A stretch of 64,000 nt of DNA from Mariniflexile maritimum (lineage in GTDB: Bacteria; Bacteroidota; Bacteroidia; Flavobacteriales; Flavobacteriaceae): assembly GCF_009746565.1 (NCBI RefSeq), contig NZ_WRPN01000002.1, positions 186,001 through 250,000 of the forward strand, given 5' to 3'. Position numbers and translations under genes: made by a program. Each line of letters opens with the position of its first letter. Within the stretch, counting starts at the first letter, position 1. Below are positions 35,206 through 45,655 of this stretch, piece after piece. The notes below the pieces were generated by a model that ran no database searches, was not told the origin of the DNA, and saw only the letters and a program-made list of their open reading frames with translations.

Positions 35206-38200
35206 ATGTCATCAAACAAGAAATACTGGAAAAGTGTTGAAGAGCTAAACGAGACTAGTTCTATTGTTGAGACGCTAAAACAAAACGAGTTTGTTTCAGA
35301 GATCCCTACCGATGAATTTTTAGGTGATAAAGATACATTGGAGGCAACTTCTACAACACGTCGCGATTTCTTAAAATATATTGGGTTTAGTACAGCGGCA
35401 GCATCATTGGCTGCCTGCGAGGGTCCTGTGGTTAAATCCATTCCCTATGTAGTGCAACCCCAAGAAATAATTCCAGGTGTTGCCAATTACTATGCTACAA
35501 CCATTGCCGATGGCTTTGATTTTGCAAGTATTTTGGTAAAGACACGAGAAGGGCGACCTATTAAAATAGAAAACAATGCATTAGCTGCAACCAATAGCGT
35601 AGCAAATGCCAGGGTAAATGCTTCGGTTCTTGGATTGTATGATAGTTTACGACTACAAAGCCCCAAAAAAGGAGGCAATTCTATTTCATGGACTGATTTC
35701 GATGCTGAAACCAATCAGAAGTTAACGAACTTAAAAGTTGCAGGTAAAGAAATTGTATTGCTAACACAAACCTATGCAAGCCCTTCAACAAGTAAGTTAA
35801 TCTCAGAATTTAAAGAAAAATACGGTACGGTTCGTCATGTCGTTTACGATGCTGTTTCAGAATCGGCTGCATTGGATGCCTACCAAGCAAAATATGGTGA
35901 GCGTGCATTGGCAAATTACGATTTATCAAAGGCCTCAACCATTGTTTCCATAGGTGCCGATTTCTTGGGCGATTGGCAAGGTGGTGGTTTTGAGGTTGGT
36001 TATTCCAAAGGGCGCATTCCCCAAGAAGGAAAAATGTCGCGCCACATACAGTTTGAATCGAACCTATCGTTAACTGGTGCCAATGCCGATAAACGCGTGC
36101 CTTTAACGCCCAGTGAACAAAAAATAGCCTTGGCAAAATTATACAGCTATGTGGTTGGCGGTTCTGTTTCTGGAAGTTTACCAAACCAGGTTGAAGTTGC
36201 CGTTAAAAAAGCGGCAGCCCAATTAAAAAAGGCAGGTACCAATGGCGTGGTTCTTACCGGAATTCAAGATGTAAATGCACAAACCGTTGCTTTAGAAATA
36301 AATGAATTTTTAGTAAGTAATGCTTTTGATAAAGCCACTCCCATAAAAACAAGACAAGGTAGCGATGCCGATGTTGCAGCTTTGGTTGCTGATATGAAAG
36401 CGGGAAAAGTAGGCGCCATCATTATGAGCGGTGTCAATCCTGTTTACACGTTGCCCAATGCTTCCGAGTTTGTTGCAGGCTTGAAAAAAACCGAATTATC
36501 CATAACATTCTCCATGAAAATGGATGAAACTGCTTCAGAAGTGGAATATGTGGCCGCAGCGCCACATTATTTAGAATCTTGGGGCGATGTTGAAATTAAA
36601 AAAGGGCATTATGGTTTAACACAACCTACAATCCGCCCCTTGTTTAATACCCGACAGTTTCAAGAAGCGTTGTTAAAATGGACAGGGAACCCTGTTTCTT
36701 ACCACGATTATATTAAAGAGGCTTGGGGAACAACTATTTTAGGAGGCAGTTCTTTTAACCAAGCATTGCACGATGGAGTTTTTGTTGGAAGTATTGCCAC
36801 CGAAGTCATTTCAACTACCGATGCATCAACTTTAGCAGCCCCTTCAGGTTCGGCGGCCAGTGCTTTGGCGTCTTCAGCAAAAAAATCAGGTCTTGAATTA
36901 ACCTTATATACCAAAGTCGGTATGGGCGATGGGCAACAGGCCAACAACCCATGGTTACAAGAATTTCCAGACCCCATTACCAGAACCTCTTGGGATAATT
37001 ATTTAACCATTTCAAAAGCCGATGCCGATGCACTTGGTTTAATTAACAAGCACGTAGCAAATGGCGCATTAAACGGAAGCTATGCTAAAGTAACCGTTAA
37101 CGGAAAATCGGTTACTGCACCGGTAATGATTCAACCAGGTCAAGCAAAAGGATCTGTGGGGTTGGCATTGGGCTACGGAAGAACAAAAGGATTAAAGGAG
37201 GAAATGCAAACGGGCGTTAATGCCTTTGCATTATATCAAGGCTTTAATACGGTGCAAAACGTAACCGTTGAAGCGGTTTCTGGTGAGCATGAATTTGCTT
37301 CGGTACAACTTCATAACACGTTAATGGGTCGTGGCGATATCATTAAAGAAACGACTTTAGAGATATTCAATACAAAAGATAAAAAATACTGGAACGAGGT
37401 CGCTATGGTGTCCTTAAACCACAAACCTACACCTGTATCATCACCAGAAGTAGATTTATGGGATTCCTTCGATCGTTCTATAGGGCATCATTTCAACTTA
37501 TCAATCGATTTGAACGCCTGTACCGGCTGTGGTGCTTGTGTAATAGCTTGTCATGCTGAAAACAATGTGCCCGTAGTTGGCAAAAGCGAAGTACGCCGTA
37601 GCCGTGATATGCACTGGTTGCGTATTGATAGGTATTATTCATCGGAAGATTCTTTTGAAGGTGATGATAAGAAAAAAGATGATATTTCAGGTTTAGGAAG
37701 CTCGTTAAGCGAATTTGCTGAAATGGAACATGCATCGGCCAATCCACAAGTAGCCTTCCAACCTGTTATGTGTCAACATTGTAACCACGCGCCATGTGAA
37801 ACTGTTTGTCCGGTTGCGGCAACATCGCACGGGCGTCAAGGCCAAAACCAAATGGCATACAACCGTTGTGTAGGGACACGTTATTGTGCCAACAACTGTC
37901 CATACAAAGTACGTCGTTTCAACTGGTTCCTGTACAATGGAAACGATGAGTTTGATTACCACATGAACGACGATTTAGGCCGAATGGTTTTAAACCCCGA
38001 TGTGGTGGTGCGTTCTCGCGGTGTTATGGAGAAATGTTCGATGTGTATCCAAAAAACGCAAAAAACGATTCTTGACGCAAAACGCGATGGTCGTGAAATC
38101 AAGGATGGTGAGTTCCAAACAGCTTGTTCCGCAGCATGTGGTACGGGTGCCATGGTATTTGGAGACATTAACGATAAGGAAAGTAAAGTTGCAAAACTTA

Positions 38201-38295
38201 AACAAGATAACCGTATGTACCACTTGTTGGAACACGTAGGCATAAAACCGAATGTGATGTACCAAACAAAAGTGCGAAATACAACCGAAGCATAA
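35206..38295 (+). CDS. actB: Alternative complex III subunit ActB (molybdopterin-oxidoreductase-like plus 4Fe-4S)
   Basis: 1029 residues. A shifted twin-arginine motif TRRDFLK lies at residues 51-57, then a hydrophobic stretch and a lipobox-like SLAAC (Cys71); this is the TAT-variant form. The central part resembles molybdopterin oxidoreductases but is thought to lack the cofactor in ACIII. The C-terminal part has cluster motifs [38 protein letters not shown] and CSMC followed by CSAACGTG. Peripheral on the periplasmic side, bridging ActA and ActC. Confidence 0.93.
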   Translation: MSSNKKYWKSVEELNETSSIVETLKQNEFVSEIPTDEFLGDKDTLEATSTTRRDFLKYIGFSTAAASLAACEGPVVKSIPYVVQPQEIIPGVANYYATTIADGFDFASILVKTREGRPIKIENNALAATNSVANARVNASVLGLYDSLRLQSPKKGGNSISWTDFDAETNQKLTNLKVAGKEIVLLTQTYASPSTSKLISEFKEKYGTVRHVVYDAVSESAALDAYQAKYGERALANYDLSKASTIVSIGADFLGDWQGGGFEVGYSKGRIPQEGKMSRHIQFESNLSLTGANADKRVPLTPSEQKIALAKLYSYVVGGSVSGSLPNQVEVAVKKAAAQLKKAGTNGVVLTGIQDVNAQTVALEINEFLVSNAFDKATPIKTRQGSDADVAALVADMKAGKVGAIIMSGVNPVYTLPNASEFVAGLKKTELSITFSMKMDETASEVEYVAAAPHYLESWGDVEIKKGHYGLTQPTIRPLFNTRQFQEALLKWTGNPVSYHDYIKEAWGTTILGGSSFNQALHDGVFVGSIATEVISTTDASTLAAPSGSAASALASSAKKSGLELTLYTKVGMGDGQQANNPWLQEFPDPITRTSWDNYLTISKADADALGLINKHVANGALNGSYAKVTVNGKSVTAPVMIQPGQAKGSVGLALGYGRTKGLKEEMQTGVNAFALYQGFNTVQNVTVEAVSGEHEFASVQLHNTLMGRGDIIKETTLEIFNTKDKKYWNEVAMVSLNHKPTPVSSPEVDLWDSFDRSIGHHFNLSIDLNACTGCGACVIACHAENNVPVVGKSEVRRSRDMHWLRIDRYYSSEDSFEGDDKKKDDISGLGSSLSEFAEMEHASANPQVAFQPVMCQHCNHAPCETVCPVAATSHGRQGQNQMAYNRCVGTRYCANNCPYKVRRFNWFLYNGNDEFDYHMNDDLGRMVLNPDVVVRSRGVMEKCSMCIQKTQKTILDAKRDGREIKDGEFQTACSAACGTGAMVFGDINDKESKVAKLKQDNRMYHLLEHVGIKPNVMYQTKVRNTTEA

Positions 38296-38323
38296 ATCTA
38301 ATTAAAGAATCAATTATATAATT

Positions 38324-40054
38324 ATGGCGTCTCATTACGAAGCACCTATTAGAAGACCTTTAGTTACAGGCGAAAAATCATATCACGATGTATCGGTAGA
38401 TGTGGCACGACCTGTGGAAGGAAAAGCGAATAAACAATGGTGGATAGTATTTTCTATTGCACTAGCAGCTTTCCTTTGGGGGATAGGTTGTATCATTTAT
38501 ACAATATCCACGGGTATTGGAACCTGGGGTTTGAACAAAACCGTAGGTTGGGCCTGGGATATTACTAACTTTGTTTGGTGGGTAGGTATCGGGCATGCAG
38601 GAACACTTATTTCTGCTGTACTCTTGTTGTTCCGTCAAAAATGGCGTATGGCCATCAACCGTTCTGCGGAGGCAATGACCATTTTCTCGGTAGTTCAGGC
38701 AGGTTTATTCCCTATTATACACATGGGGCGCCCGTGGTTAGGATATTGGGTATTACCCATTCCAAACCAATTCGGTTCCTTATGGGTAAACTTTAACTCC
38801 CCATTGCTTTGGGACGTGTTTGCTATTTCTACTTATCTATCGGTATCATTAGTGTTTTGGTGGACAGGTTTGTTGCCCGATTTCGCCATGATTCGCGACA
38901 GGGCTGTAAAACCTTTCCAAAAGAAAATCTACTCTTTATTGAGCTTTGGCTGGTCTGGTCGTGCCAAAGATTGGCAACGTTTTGAAGAAGTATCTTTGGT
39001 ACTTGCCGGTTTAGCAACCCCGTTGGTGCTTTCTGTTCATACAATTGTATCGTTTGACTTTGCTACATCGGTTATTCCCGGTTGGCATACCACCATATTC
39101 CCTCCTTACTTTGTTGCCGGAGCGGTATTCTCTGGTTTTGCCATGGTAAATACGCTGCTCATCATAATGCGTAAAGTTTGTAACCTTGAAGACTATATTA
39201 CCGTTCAACACATTGAGTTAATGAACATCGTTATCATGATTACCGGTTCCATTGTAGGTGTTGCCTATATTACCGAGCTTTTTATCGCTTGGTATTCGGG
39301 TGTAGAATACGAACAATATGCTTTCTTAAACAGGGCAACAGGCCCTTATTGGTGGGCTTATTGGTCGATGATGACCTGTAACGTGTTTTCGCCACAGTTT
39401 ATGTGGTTCAAGAAATTAAGAACAAGCATTATGTTTTCGTTCTTTATATCTATTGTTGTAAATATTGGGATGTGGTTTGAACGATTCGTAATTATCGTTA
39501 CCTCATTGCATCGAGATTATTTGCCTTCATCTTGGACCATGTTCTCGCCAACATTTGTTGATATAGGAATTTTCATTGGAACCATTGGCTTCTTCTTTGT
39601 GTTGTTCCTATTGTATTCAAGAACATTCCCCGTAATTGCCCAAGCAGAGGTTAAAACCATTTTAAAATCTTCCGGAGAACGTTATAAAAGAATCCGTGAA
39701 GCTGGAGGTAGTTTAGTAGGAACAGGTGTCGATGCCAGAACGTCTAATTTTAAGATTACTCAGGAAACTACCGATGTAAAACCGCATCAAGATAAAGCTG
39801 AAAAGTTGGATAACCTATTGAAGGGTGTTGGTAAATTTGATCCCACCTTGCAAACGGCTGATGATTTAAAGGTAATTAGCGGCATTGGCCCTAAAATGGA
39901 AGAGGTACTTAACAGTATTGGTATTTTTACTTATGCGCAAGTAAGTAAAATGACAAAAAGAGAATACGACTTGTTGGATGATATTACAGGTTCTTTCCCA
40001 GGAAGGGCCGAACGTGATGATTGGTCTGGTCAAGCTAAAAAATTAATAAACTAG
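38324..40054 (+). CDS. actC: Alternative complex III subunit ActC (NrfD-like) with a C-terminal helix-hairpin-helix domain
   Basis: 576 residues. The first 460 or so form about ten membrane helices of the NrfD/PsrC family, with a quinol site expected near the periplasmic face. After a linker rich in charged residues (about 465-510), residues 513-576 form a soluble HhH-like domain: DDLKVISGIGPKMEEVLNSI, then YAQVSKMTKREYDLLDDITG. This domain type is seen in some Bacteroidota membrane proteins and DNA-binding proteins, and its role here is unknown. Confidence 0.92.
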   Translation: MASHYEAPIRRPLVTGEKSYHDVSVDVARPVEGKANKQWWIVFSIALAAFLWGIGCIIYTISTGIGTWGLNKTVGWAWDITNFVWWVGIGHAGTLISAVLLLFRQKWRMAINRSAEAMTIFSVVQAGLFPIIHMGRPWLGYWVLPIPNQFGSLWVNFNSPLLWDVFAISTYLSVSLVFWWTGLLPDFAMIRDRAVKPFQKKIYSLLSFGWSGRAKDWQRFEEVSLVLAGLATPLVLSVHTIVSFDFATSVIPGWHTTIFPPYFVAGAVFSGFAMVNTLLIIMRKVCNLEDYITVQHIELMNIVIMITGSIVGVAYITELFIAWYSGVEYEQYAFLNRATGPYWWAYWSMMTCNVFSPQFMWFKKLRTSIMFSFFISIVVNIGMWFERFVIIVTSLHRDYLPSSWTMFSPTFVDIGIFIGTIGFFFVLFLLYSRTFPVIAQAEVKTILKSSGERYKRIREAGGSLVGTGVDARTSNFKITQETTDVKPHQDKAEKLDNLLKGVGKFDPTLQTADDLKVISGIGPKMEEVLNSIGIFTYAQVSKMTKREYDLLDDITGSFPGRAERDDWSGQAKKLIN

Positions 40055-40064
40055 AATAGAGTCA

Positions 40065-40595
40065 ATGGAAGCTTCAAAAGTTATTCACGCTATTTATACG
40101 GATGATGATGTATTAATGTCGGCAGTAAAAAAGGTTAAGGCAGAACGTTATCATATCGAAGAAATATACACACCGTTTCCGGTTCATGGGCTAGATAAGG
40201 CCATGGGTTTAGCGCCCACGCGTATCGCCATAGCATCGTTTATTTATGGTTTAATAGGTTTAACAGTATCCATAGTCATGATGAATTATATCATGATTGA
40301 AGATTGGCCTCAAGATATTGGTGGCAAACCAAGCTTTAGTTACCTAGAAAATATGCCAGCATTTGTGCCCATTATGTTCGAGTTAACCGTGTTTTTTGCA
40401 GCACATTTAATGGTAATAACTTTTTACTTGCGCAGTAAAATGTGGCCTTTTAAAAATGCTGAAAATCCAGATCCTAGAACAACCGATGACCATTTTTTAA
40501 TGGAAATTGCAGTAAACGGAAATGAGAACGAACTGGAAAGCTTGCTTAAAGAAACAGGCGCAGTGGAAATTAATTTAATTAATAAAGCCCATTAA
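40065..40595 (+). CDS. actD: Alternative complex III subunit ActD (DUF3341)
   Basis: 176 residues with two central membrane helices (about 60-85 and 100-125). The cytoplasmic N-terminal domain has HAIYTDDDVLMSAVKKVKAE and YTPFPVHGLDKAMGL, the diagnostic DUF3341 motif. It is a structural subunit of ACIII, located between actC (10 bases upstream) and actE (8 bases downstream). Confidence 0.93.
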   Translation: MEASKVIHAIYTDDDVLMSAVKKVKAERYHIEEIYTPFPVHGLDKAMGLAPTRIAIASFIYGLIGLTVSIVMMNYIMIEDWPQDIGGKPSFSYLENMPAFVPIMFELTVFFAAHLMVITFYLRSKMWPFKNAENPDPRTTDDHFLMEIAVNGNENELESLLKETGAVEINLINKAH

Positions 40596-40603
40596 TAATA
40601 GAT

Positions 40604-41149
40604 ATGAAAAGCTTAATTAAAATAGTAGTATTAGCAATTGGGTTAATGGCTGTGTCTTGTAAAAAAGATACTGCACCAAACTATCAGTTCATGCCAAATA
40701 TGTACCAATCGGCAGGTTACGAAACCTATGGTGAAGCAGCCTTTAAAAATGGTGTTGAGGCTCAATTACCTGCTGAAGGCTCCATACCTAGAGGACATGT
40801 ACCTTTTGATATAGCAAATTCAACCGAAGGGTACGAACTAGCAAAGGAAACCTTAAAAAGCCCCTTAGATTCTACCCAAGTCAATGCGCAAACTGGTAAA
40901 GCCCTTTACGATATCTATTGTGCTATTTGCCATGGCACTGCGGGCGACGGACAGGGTAACTTGGTAAAACGCGAAAAAATATTGGGTATTCCAAATTATG
41001 CCGATAGGGAAATTACCGAAGGCAGCATTTACCACACCATATATTATGGAAAAAATGCCATGGGTAGTTATGCAAACCAATTGCAAGAAGAAGAACGCTG
41101 GCAAGTCGTATCGTATGTGTTGCAATTAAGAGCCGATTTAGTTAAGTAA
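40604..41149 (+). CDS. actE: Alternative complex III subunit ActE (monoheme cytochrome c lipoprotein)
   Basis: 181 residues. Lipoprotein signal with lipobox AVSC (Cys19), then a region YQFMPNMYQSAGYETY typical of ActE, a heme site CAICH at about residues 105-109 followed by GTAGDGQG, and an axial methionine in KNAMGSYANQL. It carries electrons from ACIII towards the oxidase. It sits tightly between actD and actF. Confidence 0.93.
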   Translation: MKSLIKIVVLAIGLMAVSCKKDTAPNYQFMPNMYQSAGYETYGEAAFKNGVEAQLPAEGSIPRGHVPFDIANSTEGYELAKETLKSPLDSTQVNAQTGKALYDIYCAICHGTAGDGQGNLVKREKILGIPNYADREITEGSIYHTIYYGKNAMGSYANQLQEEERWQVVSYVLQLRADLVK

Positions 41150-41171
41150 GATAGACCAGATTATTATAGAT

Positions 41172-42515
41172 ATGTACACATTTTCAAATAAATTAAAGAC
41201 ATTTTCTTTCATTCTAATGATATTAGGAGCATTGGGTGTTGGATATGGTTTTATGACGTCCCATAAATCTATAGATGAAGTTAAAACCATGCTTAATGAA
41301 GAAGCAGCGCATCATGGAGGTCATGCCGTTCAAACCACCCACGCTGTTGCCGATGCACATGCTGATCATTCAGATGAAGCCCACAACGCGAATGAGCATG
41401 CAGAACATGTACAGCACCAATTGTCAAACAGGCCATGGTCGGCACTTTATGTAGCGGCCTTTTTCTTTATGATGATAGCTTTGGGCGTTTTGGCATTTTA
41501 CGCCATTCAAATTGCTTCCCAAGCTGGGTGGTCTCCAGTATTATTTAGAGTCATGGAAGGCATCACAGCCTATGTGTTGCCCGGTACTTTAATCGTTTTG
41601 GGTATAGCCGTTGCTTCAGGTACTATTGGGCATTATAATCTGTTTGTTTGGATGAACCCAGACCTTATAAACCCAGAAAGCGAACATTATGATAAATTGA
41701 TTGCCGGAAAATCCAGTTTCTTAAACCTTCCTTGGTTTGCCATACGTGGGTTGATATTTATCGCTGGTTGGAGCCTGTACCGTCATTTTTCGCGTAAATT
41801 TTCTATTGCACAGGATACGGCAGAAGATACTAGCAATTTTAAAAAATCGTTCCGAATATCAGCAGCCTTTTTGGTTTTCTTTATCTACACCGAATCTATG
41901 ATGTCTTGGGACTGGATCATGAGTGTGGACCCCCACTGGTTTTCAACATTGTTTGGGTGGTATGTATTCGCAACCATGTTTGTAAGCGGCATTACCGTAA
42001 TAGCTTTGGTGGCCATTTACTTAAAATCAAGAAACTATTTAGAGTTTGTAAACGAAAACCATTTGCACGACGTTGCTAAATATATGTTTGCGTTCAGTAT
42101 TTTTTGGACCTATTTATGGTTTTCACAATTTATGCTTATTTGGTATTCAAACATTCCAGAAGAGGTAACTTATTTCATCACCAGGTTCCAGGATTATAAA
42201 TTATTGTTCCTAGGAATGGTGGTATTGAATTTCGTGTTTCCCATTTTAATGTTGATGAATGCCAATTATAAACGTATTCCTTGGTTTGTAATCATGACAG
42301 GATTGGTTATACTACTAGGGCATTATATTGATGTATTTATTATGATCATGCCCGCCACCGTAGGCGACCGTTGGTTTATTGGTATCCCAGAAATCAGCTC
42401 AGTACTACTTTTTGCTGGTCTGTTTATATTTATAGTATTTACCGCCCTAACAAAAGCGCCATTACTTGTAAAAGGTTATCCTTTTAGAAAAGAAAGTGAG
42501 CATTTCCATTATTAA
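41172..42515 (+). CDS. actF: Alternative complex III subunit ActF (NrfD-like)
   Basis: 447 residues, about ten membrane helices, second NrfD-like subunit of ACIII. Between the first two helices lies a histidine-rich segment at about residues 42-85 (HHGGHAVQTTH, HADHSDEAHNANEHAEHVQH) which is longer and richer in His than needed for a loop. WDWIMSVDPHWFSTLFGWYVF is a family motif. Follows actE by 22 bases and is followed by coxB after 24. Confidence 0.92.
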   Translation: MYTFSNKLKTFSFILMILGALGVGYGFMTSHKSIDEVKTMLNEEAAHHGGHAVQTTHAVADAHADHSDEAHNANEHAEHVQHQLSNRPWSALYVAAFFFMMIALGVLAFYAIQIASQAGWSPVLFRVMEGITAYVLPGTLIVLGIAVASGTIGHYNLFVWMNPDLINPESEHYDKLIAGKSSFLNLPWFAIRGLIFIAGWSLYRHFSRKFSIAQDTAEDTSNFKKSFRISAAFLVFFIYTESMMSWDWIMSVDPHWFSTLFGWYVFATMFVSGITVIALVAIYLKSRNYLEFVNENHLHDVAKYMFAFSIFWTYLWFSQFMLIWYSNIPEEVTYFITRFQDYKLLFLGMVVLNFVFPILMLMNANYKRIPWFVIMTGLVILLGHYIDVFIMIMPATVGDRWFIGIPEISSVLLFAGLFIFIVFTALTKAPLLVKGYPFRKESEHFHY

Positions 42516-42539
42516 TTTAAGTTAAGACGAACAAAAACG

Positions 42540-43607
42540 ATGACTGCTTTATTAACAATTATAGTTTTAGTATTTATTCTGATAGCCATTTGGCAAATGG
42601 TGAAGATTTTCGATTTGGCTCATGCCAAAAATGAAAACACCCAAGTTGCCACAGATAAGGATAATACCATGAATGGATATTTAATGATGGGCTTTTTAGC
42701 ATTCATCTATGTAATTACCATCATATCCTTTGCAAAATGGGGCGACTTGCCTTTGTTATCAAATTCTGCATCCGAACACGGCCCTACCATCGATAATTTG
42801 ATGATCGTTTCTCTAGTAATCATCTTCTTTGTACAAACCGTAACCCAATTTCTTTTGCACTATTTTGCCTTCAAATACAAAGGTGAAAAAGGAAAAAAAG
42901 CATTGTTCTTTGCCGATAACAATAAACTTGAAGCTATCTGGACAATCATTCCCGTTATCGTGCTGGCAGGTTTGATCATTTATGGATTGAACACTTGGAT
43001 CAATATCATGGGAGTTGATGAGAGCGACGACCCTTTAATTGTTGAATTATATGCGCAACAGTTTAACTGGAAAGCCCGATATGGGGGTAACGATAATACC
43101 TTAGGTAAAGCCAATGTGCGTTTAATAGATATCGATAAAGCCAATATTTTAGGTTTGGATGAAGCCGATCCAAATGCCCAGGACGACATCATTACAACCG
43201 AACTGCATTTGCCCGTTGGAAAGCCAGTACTCTTTAAAATGCGTTCGCAAGATGTATTGCATTCAGCTTATATGCCCCACTTTAGAGCACAAATGAACTG
43301 TGTGCCCGGTATGATAACACAATTTGGTTTTACGCCAACAATTACTACTGCCGACATGAGGAAAACCCCTGAAATAGTTGACAAAGTTAATAATATCAAT
43401 AAGATTAGATCTGAAAAGAGTAAAGAACTAACCGCAAAAGGGAGCGATGCTCTTGAGCCTTATGAATTTGATTATTTGCTTCTGTGCAATAAAATTTGTG
43501 GTAAATCTCATTATAACATGCAAATGAAAATAGTAGTGGAAACACAGGAAGAATATGATGCATGGATTAAAGAACAGAAAGATTTCAAAAATTCGCTAAT
43601 TAACTAA
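42540..43607 (+). CDS. coxB: Cytochrome c oxidase subunit II
   Basis: 355 residues with membrane helices at the N terminus (about 1-20, 43-63, 85-107 and 130-150) and a periplasmic cupredoxin domain. Copper A ligands are present: HSAYMPHF (His) and CNKICGKSHYNM (C-x3-C-x3-H-x2-M). The domain has an insertion of about 30 charged residues before the CuA cysteines. It accepts electrons from cytochrome c (ActE or similar). Part of the act-cox operon. Confidence 0.94.
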   Translation: MTALLTIIVLVFILIAIWQMVKIFDLAHAKNENTQVATDKDNTMNGYLMMGFLAFIYVITIISFAKWGDLPLLSNSASEHGPTIDNLMIVSLVIIFFVQTVTQFLLHYFAFKYKGEKGKKALFFADNNKLEAIWTIIPVIVLAGLIIYGLNTWINIMGVDESDDPLIVELYAQQFNWKARYGGNDNTLGKANVRLIDIDKANILGLDEADPNAQDDIITTELHLPVGKPVLFKMRSQDVLHSAYMPHFRAQMNCVPGMITQFGFTPTITTADMRKTPEIVDKVNNINKIRSEKSKELTAKGSDALEPYEFDYLLLCNKICGKSHYNMQMKIVVETQEEYDAWIKEQKDFKNSLIN

Positions 43608-43634
43608 TTAAAAAGATAAAAACGATATAAGATT

Positions 43635-45425
43635 ATGTCAGCACACGAAGATAATCACGCTCACGACGACCACGGACATCATCATAAAGAAACGTTTATA
43701 ACTAAATATATATTTAGTCAAGACCATAAAATGATTGCCAAACAATACCTCATTACAGGTACGCTAATGGGTATTATTGGTGTTATCATGTCTATGATGT
43801 TCCGTATTCAAATCGCATGGCCAGAAGAGCCTAACGTTTTGTTTGAAGCATTGTTGGGCAAATGGGCACCAGACGGTGTCATGGATGCCGACATTTATTT
43901 GGCCTTGGTTACCATTCATGGTACCATTATGGTTTTTTTCGTTTTAACGGCAGGTCTAAGCGGTACGTTTAGCAACTTGTTAATTCCGTTGCAAATTGGT
44001 GCACGCGATATGGCCTCTGGCTTCTTGAATATGATATCTTATTGGTTGTTTTTCCTTTCAAGTATCATCATGGTTTCCTCATTATTTGTAGAGGCTGGAC
44101 CAGCTGCTGCGGGATGGACCATATACCCACCCTTAAGTGCATTGCCTATGGCGCAAGGTGGTTCGGGTATGGGCATGACCTTGTGGTTAGTTTCTATGGC
44201 AATTTTTATTGCTTCATCGTTATTGGGCTCGTTAAATTATATTGTAACCGTTATCAATTTGCGCACTAAAGGCATGTCGATGACGCGTTTACCACTTACT
44301 ATTTGGGCATTTTTCGTAACGGCCATCATCGGTGTGGTGTCATTTCCGGTGTTATTATCTGCTGCCTTATTATTAATTATGGATAGAAGTTTTGGAACTT
44401 CCTTCTTCTTATCCGATATTTTTATTCAAGGGGAAGTGTTACATTATCAAGGCGGTTCACCCGTTTTGTTCGAGCACCTGTTTTGGTTCTTAGGGCATCC
44501 TGAAGTGTATATTGTAATTTTGCCTGCCATGGGAATTGTTTCAGAGATTATGGCATCCAACTCGCGAAAACCAATTTTTGGGTACCGTGCCATGATTGCT
44601 TCCATATTGGCCATTGCCTTTTTATCAACCATCGTATGGGGGCATCACATGTTCGTGTCCGGAATGAATCCATTTTTAGGTTCGGTATTTACCTTTACAA
44701 CCTTATTGATTGCCATTCCTTCCGCAGTGAAAGCATTTAACTGGATAACGACCCTATGGAAAGGTAATTTGCAAATGAATCCCGCCATGTTGTTTTCAAT
44801 AGGATTTGTTTCAACGTTTATCACAGGAGGTTTAACGGGCATTATTTTAGGAGACAGTGCTTTGGATATAAACGTGCACGATACCTATTTTGTAATTGCC
44901 CACTTCCATTTAGTAATGGGTATTTCGGCTTTGTATGGTATGTTTGCGGGTATTTATCATTGGTATCCAAAAATGTTTGGCCGTATGTTGAATAAAAATT
45001 TAGGATACATCCATTTTTGGATAACCGCTGTATGTGCTTATGGCGTGTTTTTCCCTATGCATTTTATAGGTATGGCAGGTTTACCACGACGTTATTATAC
45101 CAATACCAATTTCCCATTATTCGACGATTTAGCAAATGTGAATGTTGTAATCACCATATTTGCTCTTATTGGGGGTATTGTGCAAATAGTGTATTTGTAC
45201 AATTTCTTCGGAAGCATTTTCTTCGGAAAAAAAGCAACCCAAAATCCTTGGCGCTCCAACACACTTGAATGGACTACCCCAGTGGAACATATTCACGGTA
45301 ACTGGCCAGGTGATATTCCACATGTGTACCGATGGTCTTACGATTATAGCAAACCAGGGCACGATGAAGATTTTATCCCTCAAAACATCCCCTTAAAAGC
45401 AGGCGAAGAAGAGTTGCAGCATTAA
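43635..45425 (+). CDS. coxA: Cytochrome c oxidase subunit I
   Basis: 596 residues, about twelve membrane helices, the catalytic heme-copper subunit. GHPEVYIVILPAMG has the His-Tyr crosslink pair, WGHHMFVSGMNP the CuB histidines, and YFVIAHFHLVMG the heme ligands. The N terminus starts with a His/Asp-rich stretch (HEDNHAHDDHGHHHKE). It is the last gene of the operon; no subunit III gene is present in the window. A terminator follows. Confidence 0.96.
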   Translation: MSAHEDNHAHDDHGHHHKETFITKYIFSQDHKMIAKQYLITGTLMGIIGVIMSMMFRIQIAWPEEPNVLFEALLGKWAPDGVMDADIYLALVTIHGTIMVFFVLTAGLSGTFSNLLIPLQIGARDMASGFLNMISYWLFFLSSIIMVSSLFVEAGPAAAGWTIYPPLSALPMAQGGSGMGMTLWLVSMAIFIASSLLGSLNYIVTVINLRTKGMSMTRLPLTIWAFFVTAIIGVVSFPVLLSAALLLIMDRSFGTSFFLSDIFIQGEVLHYQGGSPVLFEHLFWFLGHPEVYIVILPAMGIVSEIMASNSRKPIFGYRAMIASILAIAFLSTIVWGHHMFVSGMNPFLGSVFTFTTLLIAIPSAVKAFNWITTLWKGNLQMNPAMLFSIGFVSTFITGGLTGIILGDSALDINVHDTYFVIAHFHLVMGISALYGMFAGIYHWYPKMFGRMLNKNLGYIHFWITAVCAYGVFFPMHFIGMAGLPRRYYTNTNFPLFDDLANVNVVITIFALIGGIVQIVYLYNFFGSIFFGKKATQNPWRSNTLEWTTPVEHIHGNWPGDIPHVYRWSYDYSKPGHDEDFIPQNIPLKAGEEELQH

Positions 45426-45446
45426 AAAAATACATTGTTTTTATAT

Positions 45447-45475
45447 AAAAACTCACCTAAATCAGGTGAGTTTTT
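45447..45475 (+). terminator. Terminator of the act-cox operon
   Basis: AAAAACTCACCT, loop AAATC, AGGTGAGTTTTT: 12 pairs with T-run. Confidence 0.92.
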
Positions 45476-45655
45476 CCGTTTAAATACATATTTTATCGCT
45501 GTAATGTAAAATATTTATAAAAATATCGTTGAAATACAAAAAAATCAGTTAAATTGCGCTAATAAATTTCTGTAAGATTAATTTTGTTAACGGTGTTAAC
45601 GAATGAATGGTCGATTTTTATTTTGCTATTATAAACATGATTCAAATATATTTCA

